Assembly (NCBI GenBank): GCA_024763435.1
Contig: JANTFN010000053.1
Coordinates: 1 to 9,763, forward strand
Length of the DNA: 9,763 bases
Reading direction: 5' to 3'
Source of the DNA: Thermodesulfobacteriota bacterium
GTDB lineage: Bacteria; Desulfobacterota; S145-22
The notes under the pieces were generated by a model. It did not search any database. It was not told the origin of the DNA and worked only from the letters and a program-made list of their open reading frames with translations. Both the position numbers and the translations under genes were made by a program. Below, one piece after another: positions 7,078 to 9,763 of this stretch (positions are counted from its first letter, which is position 1; each line of letters starts with the position of its first letter).

Positions 7078-8132
7078 TGACCGCTATAGGAATTGTAAGG
7101 CATCCCATTTATCGCGAACATGATATGGGAAGCTTCCACCCGGAAAGCCCTGAACGACTTCAGGCGATAGAAGACGCAATCAACCAGGCTACATTCAGAA
7201 CCCCTCTCGTTGAAATTTCTCCCAGGCCGGCGTTGACCAAGGAATTGCAACGCGTACACTCTCTTTCGTATATTCACCAGATTTCTTCTACTTCCGGGAA
7301 AAATGTTCAATTAGATCCCGACACCTCGACCTCCCCCAAATCCTACGAAGCTGCCTTGATGGCAGCAGGCGGCGCGATCGCGGCGGTTGACTGGGTCCTG
7401 GAAGAAAAGGGGAAACAATCCCTCGCGCTGGTGCGCCCTCCCGGCCATCACGCTGAAGACGACCGCGCAATGGGTTTCTGCATCTTTAATAATATTGCCA
7501 TCGCGGCGAAACACGCTATTGAAGATAAAAAAACACAAAGAATCCTCATCGTTGACTGGGATCTCCATCACGGGAACGGAACGCAACATACCTTTTACAG
7601 TGACAATCGTGTGCTTTATTTTTCAACGCATCAGTATCCCTATTATCCGGGAACGGGTAGCCTTCAGGAAATCGGCGAAGGGAGAGGCGAGGGTTACACC
7701 GTCAATATTCCCCTGGACGTCGGAAACGGCGATACAGAATACGCGAATATCTTTCGCCATATTCTTACCCCCATTGCCCTTGACTACAAGCCTGAAATTA
7801 TTCTTGTATCCGCGGGCTTTGATATTCACGAAGGGGATCCCCTCGGGGGGATGAATGTTACGGATAAAGGTTTTTCACGCTTGACGGATATTCTTATGGA
7901 TATTTCAGCAAAAACCTGTGGGGAGAAGATCGTCTTTACGCTCGAGGGCGGGTATAACGTAGAGGGAGAGGCCAAGGCTCTGATCGAAATCATCCACACC
8001 CTTGAAGGAAATATCCCCTTTAACAGAAAAGAGTGGATCGCCCGGGAAAATCAGGACTTAAAAAAGGTTACACCAACCATTGAAAGAATAAAATCTATCT
8101 ATGGCGCGTACTGGCCAGTCCTGAACCCATAA
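7077..8132 (+). CDS. Histone-deacetylase family zinc amidohydrolase (AcuC/APAH-like)
   Basis: A 351-residue enzyme of the HDAC superfamily, which removes acetyl or acyl groups from lysine or from polyamines. All key residues are visible: the N-terminal HPESPERL (21-28), the catalytic His pair in RPPGHHAED (120-128; H124, H125), zinc ligands D162 and H164 in DWDLHHGNGTQ (160-170), the third zinc ligand D254 in GFDIHEGDPLGG (247-258), and the transition-state Tyr 293 in LEGGYN (289-294). There is no signal peptide, so it is cytoplasmic. Length is close to that of bacterial HDAC-like proteins and there is no truncation. Its ATG overlaps the mshN stop by one base and AGGGGAAG (7064-7071) is its ribosome binding site, so it is probably co-expressed with the pilus genes. 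The substrate cannot be deduced: protein lysines, acetylpolyamines and acetoin-related roles are all known in this family. Confidence 0.93.
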   Translation: MTAIGIVRHPIYREHDMGSFHPESPERLQAIEDAINQATFRTPLVEISPRPALTKELQRVHSLSYIHQISSTSGKNVQLDPDTSTSPKSYEAALMAAGGAIAAVDWVLEEKGKQSLALVRPPGHHAEDDRAMGFCIFNNIAIAAKHAIEDKKTQRILIVDWDLHHGNGTQHTFYSDNRVLYFSTHQYPYYPGTGSLQEIGEGRGEGYTVNIPLDVGNGDTEYANIFRHILTPIALDYKPEIILVSAGFDIHEGDPLGGMNVTDKGFSRLTDILMDISAKTCGEKIVFTLEGGYNVEGEAKALIEIIHTLEGNIPFNRKEWIARENQDLKKVTPTIERIKSIYGAYWPVLNP

Positions 8133-8135
8133 TTA
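8130..8135. other. Abutting convergent stop codons (TAATTA)
   Basis: TAA of the deacetylase gene (8130-8132, + strand) and TAA of the IHF gene (8135-8133, - strand) touch with no base between them, forming the palindrome TAATTA. No GC-rich hairpin followed by a T-run is visible on either strand near it, so any termination must occur inside the opposing coding sequence or by Rho. Confidence 0.9.
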
Positions 8136-8408
8136 CTTGTTAATACGCTCCCGAAGCTCTTTGCCAACCTTAAAAAAAGGCAGGCGTTTGGGAGCTACTT
8201 TTACCAATTCCCCCGTTTTTGGATTTCTTCCTTCATAGCCGCCGTAGGAACGCATGGAAAAACTACCAAATCCTCTTATTTCAATTCGTTTTCCCTCAAC
8301 GAGGGCCTGTTTCATCTCTTCAAAAATCGTATCTACAACAATTTTTGCTACTTTTTGGGTTACATGCCCTTCGCTCACCAGCTCCTGAATCAGTTCCGCC
8401 TTGTTCAT
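8133..8408 (-). CDS. ihfB: IHF-beta/HU family nucleoid DNA-binding protein
   Basis: A 91-residue protein of the HU/IHF family, which bends DNA as a dimer. Visible family marks are MNKAELIQEL at the N-terminus, RIEIRGFGSFSMR (41-53) and the arm motif GRNPKTGE (60-67), whose P63 intercalates between base pairs in the family, followed by FFKVGKELRERIN (78-90). The R-I-E-I-R-G-F-G-S-F-S and G-K-E-L-R-x-R-x-N patterns match the IHF beta subunit more than HU, but the C-terminus stops right after the RIN segment. In Desulfobacterota such proteins may act with a separate alpha subunit or as homodimers. A GGGGG ribosome binding site (complement of 8414-8418) lies five bases before the start. The gene follows purQ after 22 bases, and its stop codon abuts the stop of the convergent deacetylase gene. 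Confidence 0.88.
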   Translation of the reverse strand: MNKAELIQELVSEGHVTQKVAKIVVDTIFEEMKQALVEGKRIEIRGFGSFSMRSYGGYEGRNPKTGELVKVAPKRLPFFKVGKELRERINK

Positions 8409-8430
8409 TTATTCCCCCTTTTTGTATTTT

Positions 8431-9258
8431 TTAAACGGTGCGGTTTCGCAAATAATTTACCGCGTTTCTAAAAAAAAGAACACCCTGCCCTTCTTCCGGA
8501 AGGACTTCGCGTGTCCACCTTGGATGATTGGTTCGATGCAAAAAGGCCTCAGGGTGAGGCATCATGCCAAAAACTCTTCCTGTCGGGTCGCAAAGGGCGG
8601 CAATAGCATCGACTGACCCGTTTGGATTAAAGGGATAGGCCGCCGTGGTATCTTCAGATGCCGGATCAATATAAGCCATAACATCAAGATGGCTTCGTTT
8701 AATTTCACCTAAAACGGTTGGCGATGCCGGGTAGAACTTTCCCTCGCCATGACGAATCGGGAGATAGGCCCTGGCCATCCCTTTCGTAAAAACGCAGGGT
8801 GATGCCGCATTAATTTTCAGAGAAACCCAGCGATCCTCAAACCTTCCGGAGTCGTTGTGTGTTAATGTCACAGTTTGCTGTAGCTTTTTCCCACCCTCAT
8901 TTCCGGGTAAAAGCCCTAATTTAACAAGAAGCTGGAACCCGTTACAGACCCCGAAAACAAGGTGTCCTTCCGATACAAACTGAATAATTTCATCCAGCAG
9001 GACTGTTCCTTTTCCTTTTATTTTACGGTAGCGGAATCTGTTGGCGGATGCCTTCGCGGCACCCATATCATCTCCATCCAGGAACCCCCCCGGGAGACAT
9101 AAGATGTTGTATTCCTCAAGGTGTTTTTCGCCCTCCAGCAGAGAGGATATATGCACGATTTCAACGTCATCCACCGTTCCGAGACGACAGGCGTACGCCA
9201 TTTCCATCTCGCAATTTGTTCCATTGCCCGTCAGGACAATTGCTCGAACAGGCGTCAT
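8431..9258 (-). CDS. purQ: Phosphoribosylformylglycinamidine synthase glutaminase subunit PurQ
   Basis: A 275-residue class I glutamine amidotransferase that supplies ammonia to PurL in the fourth step of de novo purine synthesis (FGAR to FGAM). The N-terminus has G-N-G-T-N-C-E-M-E (11-19), matching the PurQ R-G-T-N-C-D-x-E signature. LPGGF is at 55-59, the nucleophile Cys105 lies in FGVCNGFQLL (102-111), and the His235/Glu237 pair of the triad lies in MMPHPEAFL (232-240). RHGEGKFY (169-176) is also typical. At 275 residues it is longer than the approximately 225-residue PurQ of Bacillus and closer to the glutaminase domain at the end of large PurL. The start lies three bases after the stop of the ResB gene; GGGTGA upstream is a weak ribosome binding site, so coupling to ResB translation is likely. 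PurL and PurS are not in the window. Confidence 0.92.
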   Translation of the reverse strand: MTPVRAIVLTGNGTNCEMEMAYACRLGTVDDVEIVHISSLLEGEKHLEEYNILCLPGGFLDGDDMGAAKASANRFRYRKIKGKGTVLLDEIIQFVSEGHLVFGVCNGFQLLVKLGLLPGNEGGKKLQQTVTLTHNDSGRFEDRWVSLKINAASPCVFTKGMARAYLPIRHGEGKFYPASPTVLGEIKRSHLDVMAYIDPASEDTTAAYPFNPNGSVDAIAALCDPTGRVFGMMPHPEAFLHRTNHPRWTREVLPEEGQGVLFFRNAVNYLRNRTV

Positions 9259-9261
9259 CGC

Positions 9262-9763
9262 TTATTCACCCGCTGAGGTCCTGGCCTTTTTAATTTTAAT
9301 TCCAAGGGCTCCCTTAAGTTTCTCCACTGACTTTTGGAAATCGGTCTCAAAGGCGAGAAGGTTTCTGTTCGTGGATCCCGCAACCGCGACATGTATTTTT
9401 CCGGCCTTCCCTTTATACACCAATACCCACATCCGGCGATGCGAGATAAAAAAAGTAATAAGCAATCCCGCAACCATCAAAAGACAACCCAGCCAGACAA
9501 CCCAGACCCCCGGGTCTTTCGTTACCTGAAGACCCGTTGAGTATAATTCCTCAACATTTTTCAGGGCAAAAATATGTTTTCCCCCTCTTTTGATATCAAA
9601 TCCGGGATATTTAAGAAAAATCCAGAAATGAGAAGAGGTCCCATCCTTATCACGTTTCAAAATCTGGACGGCCGGCCCGTAATTTTCAAGATTGGGGTGA
9701 TACTGAACAACGGAAAAAACCGTTCCGTCTGAAAGCTTTTTTTCATCGCCTCCCATCAGTTTG
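9262..9763 (-). CDS. resB: ResB-like cytochrome c biogenesis protein, C-terminal part
   Basis: The window edge cuts this gene at its 5' end; 166 residues of the C-terminal part are present. The reading frame runs open off the edge, so the ATG at 9756-9754 is not a real start. The segment after KDPGVWVVWLGCLLMVAG contains one hydrophobic helix, followed by F-F-I-S-H-R-R-M-W-V. This is the C-terminal transmembrane signature of ResB/Ccs1, which with ResC/CcsA delivers and attaches haem to apocytochromes c in system II. The upstream part in the window (SHFWIFLKYPGFDI region) would be the large periplasmic domain. A soluble tail of about 50 residues (KIHVAVAGSTNRN and onwards) follows the helix. 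The partner CcsA is not visible. This gene supports an organism with c-type cytochromes. Confidence 0.82.
   Translation of the reverse strand, partial: KLMGGDEKKLSDGTVFSVVQYHPNLENYGPAVQILKRDKDGTSSHFWIFLKYPGFDIKRGGKHIFALKNVEELYSTGLQVTKDPGVWVVWLGCLLMVAGLLITFFISHRRMWVLVYKGKAGKIHVAVAGSTNRNLLAFETDFQKSVEKLKGALGIKIKKARTSAGE

Larger units (their letters stand above)
27..8132 (+). other. Eight-gene overlapping operon: MSHA-type pilus assembly plus deacetylase
   Basis: Every junction in this run overlaps: merR-like/mshI 1 nt, mshI/mshJ 4 nt, mshJ/mshK 14 nt, mshK/mshL 4 nt, mshL/mshM 1 nt, mshM/mshN 14 nt, mshN/HDAC 1 nt. Such overlaps usually mean one transcript with translational coupling. The order of the six central genes equals that of the Vibrio mshI-N block as I know it. 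In Vibrio the motor ATPase mshE and platform gene mshG follow mshN; here the deacetylase takes that place and the strand then switches. Confidence 0.8.

Noticed and set aside
7387..7854. Open frame of 155 codons within the deacetylase gene on the same strand
   Set aside because: It overlaps the catalytic region of a clearly real HDAC gene in another frame and its translation shows no recognisable domain.
8110..8119. Ten-base palindrome ACTGGCCAGT near the end of the deacetylase gene
   Set aside because: It is within codons, has no loop or T-run and no second copy nearby; a 10-bp palindrome is expected by chance in about this length of sequence.
8420..8460. Promoter for the IHF gene inside the purQ end (minus strand TTGCGA with AATACA)
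   Set aside because: The -10 match is only three of six bases and the AT-rich stretch alone explains it; co-transcription with purQ is simpler.
8440..8463. Possible hairpin GCGGT...ACCGC near the 3' end of purQ
   Set aside because: The stem is only five base pairs with a 14-base loop, it lies inside coding sequence, and no T-run follows on either strand, so it does not qualify as a terminator.
9085..9091. Run of seven C inside purQ, as a possible phase-variation tract
   Set aside because: It encodes the conserved Leu-Pro-Gly-Gly-Phe motif of a core metabolic enzyme, where switching off would make no sense, and the run is short.

Overview
The window looks like chromosome of a Gram-negative bacterium with an outer membrane. 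It is most likely a member of the Desulfobacterota (former Deltaproteobacteria). That placement is inferred from the gene mix: an MSHA-type pilus cluster, a ResB-type (system II) cytochrome c biogenesis gene, a long single-domain PurQ and an IHF-beta-like protein. No rRNA or other phylogenetic marker is present to confirm it. Coding density is extreme: apart from the 26 bases at the left edge, only 22 + 3 bases lie between genes.

Positions 27-8132 (+ strand) hold eight genes, and every one of the seven junctions is an overlap (1, 4, 14, 4, 1, 14 and 1 nt). First comes a small MerR-type DNA-binding protein. Six genes follow in the same order as Vibrio mshI-J-K-L-M-N: a PilM-PilN fusion (MshI-like), a PilO-like protein (MshJ), a membrane-anchored PilP/GspC-like protein (MshK), a lipoprotein secretin (MshL), an ExeA/GspA-type AAA+ ATPase with a membrane anchor (MshM) and a membrane-anchored TPR protein (MshN). 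Together they would build the inner-membrane platform, the periplasmic bridge and the outer-membrane pore of a type IV pilus or related secretion apparatus. The extension and retraction motors, platform protein, prepilin peptidase and pilins are not in the window and would be expected upstream or elsewhere. The last gene of the run is an apparently catalytically intact histone-deacetylase-family zinc amidohydrolase, which overlaps mshN by one base.

Positions 8133-9763 (- strand) hold a convergent group read right to left: the C-terminal end of a ResB-like cytochrome c biogenesis protein (cut by the window edge), purQ (glutaminase subunit of FGAM synthase) and an IHF-beta/HU family nucleoid protein. 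The stop codons of the deacetylase and the IHF gene abut with no base between them.

The most interesting points are these: the deacetylase embedded in a pilus operon; a MshI whose PilM half has lost typical ASKHA nucleotide-binding residues but keeps an NLVP docking-like motif just before the PilN half; a histidine-rich cationic linker in MshN; an SSGG repeat linker in the secretin; and the zero-gap convergent junction beside a nucleoid-protein gene. No CRISPR array, mobile element, tRNA or rRNA was seen.
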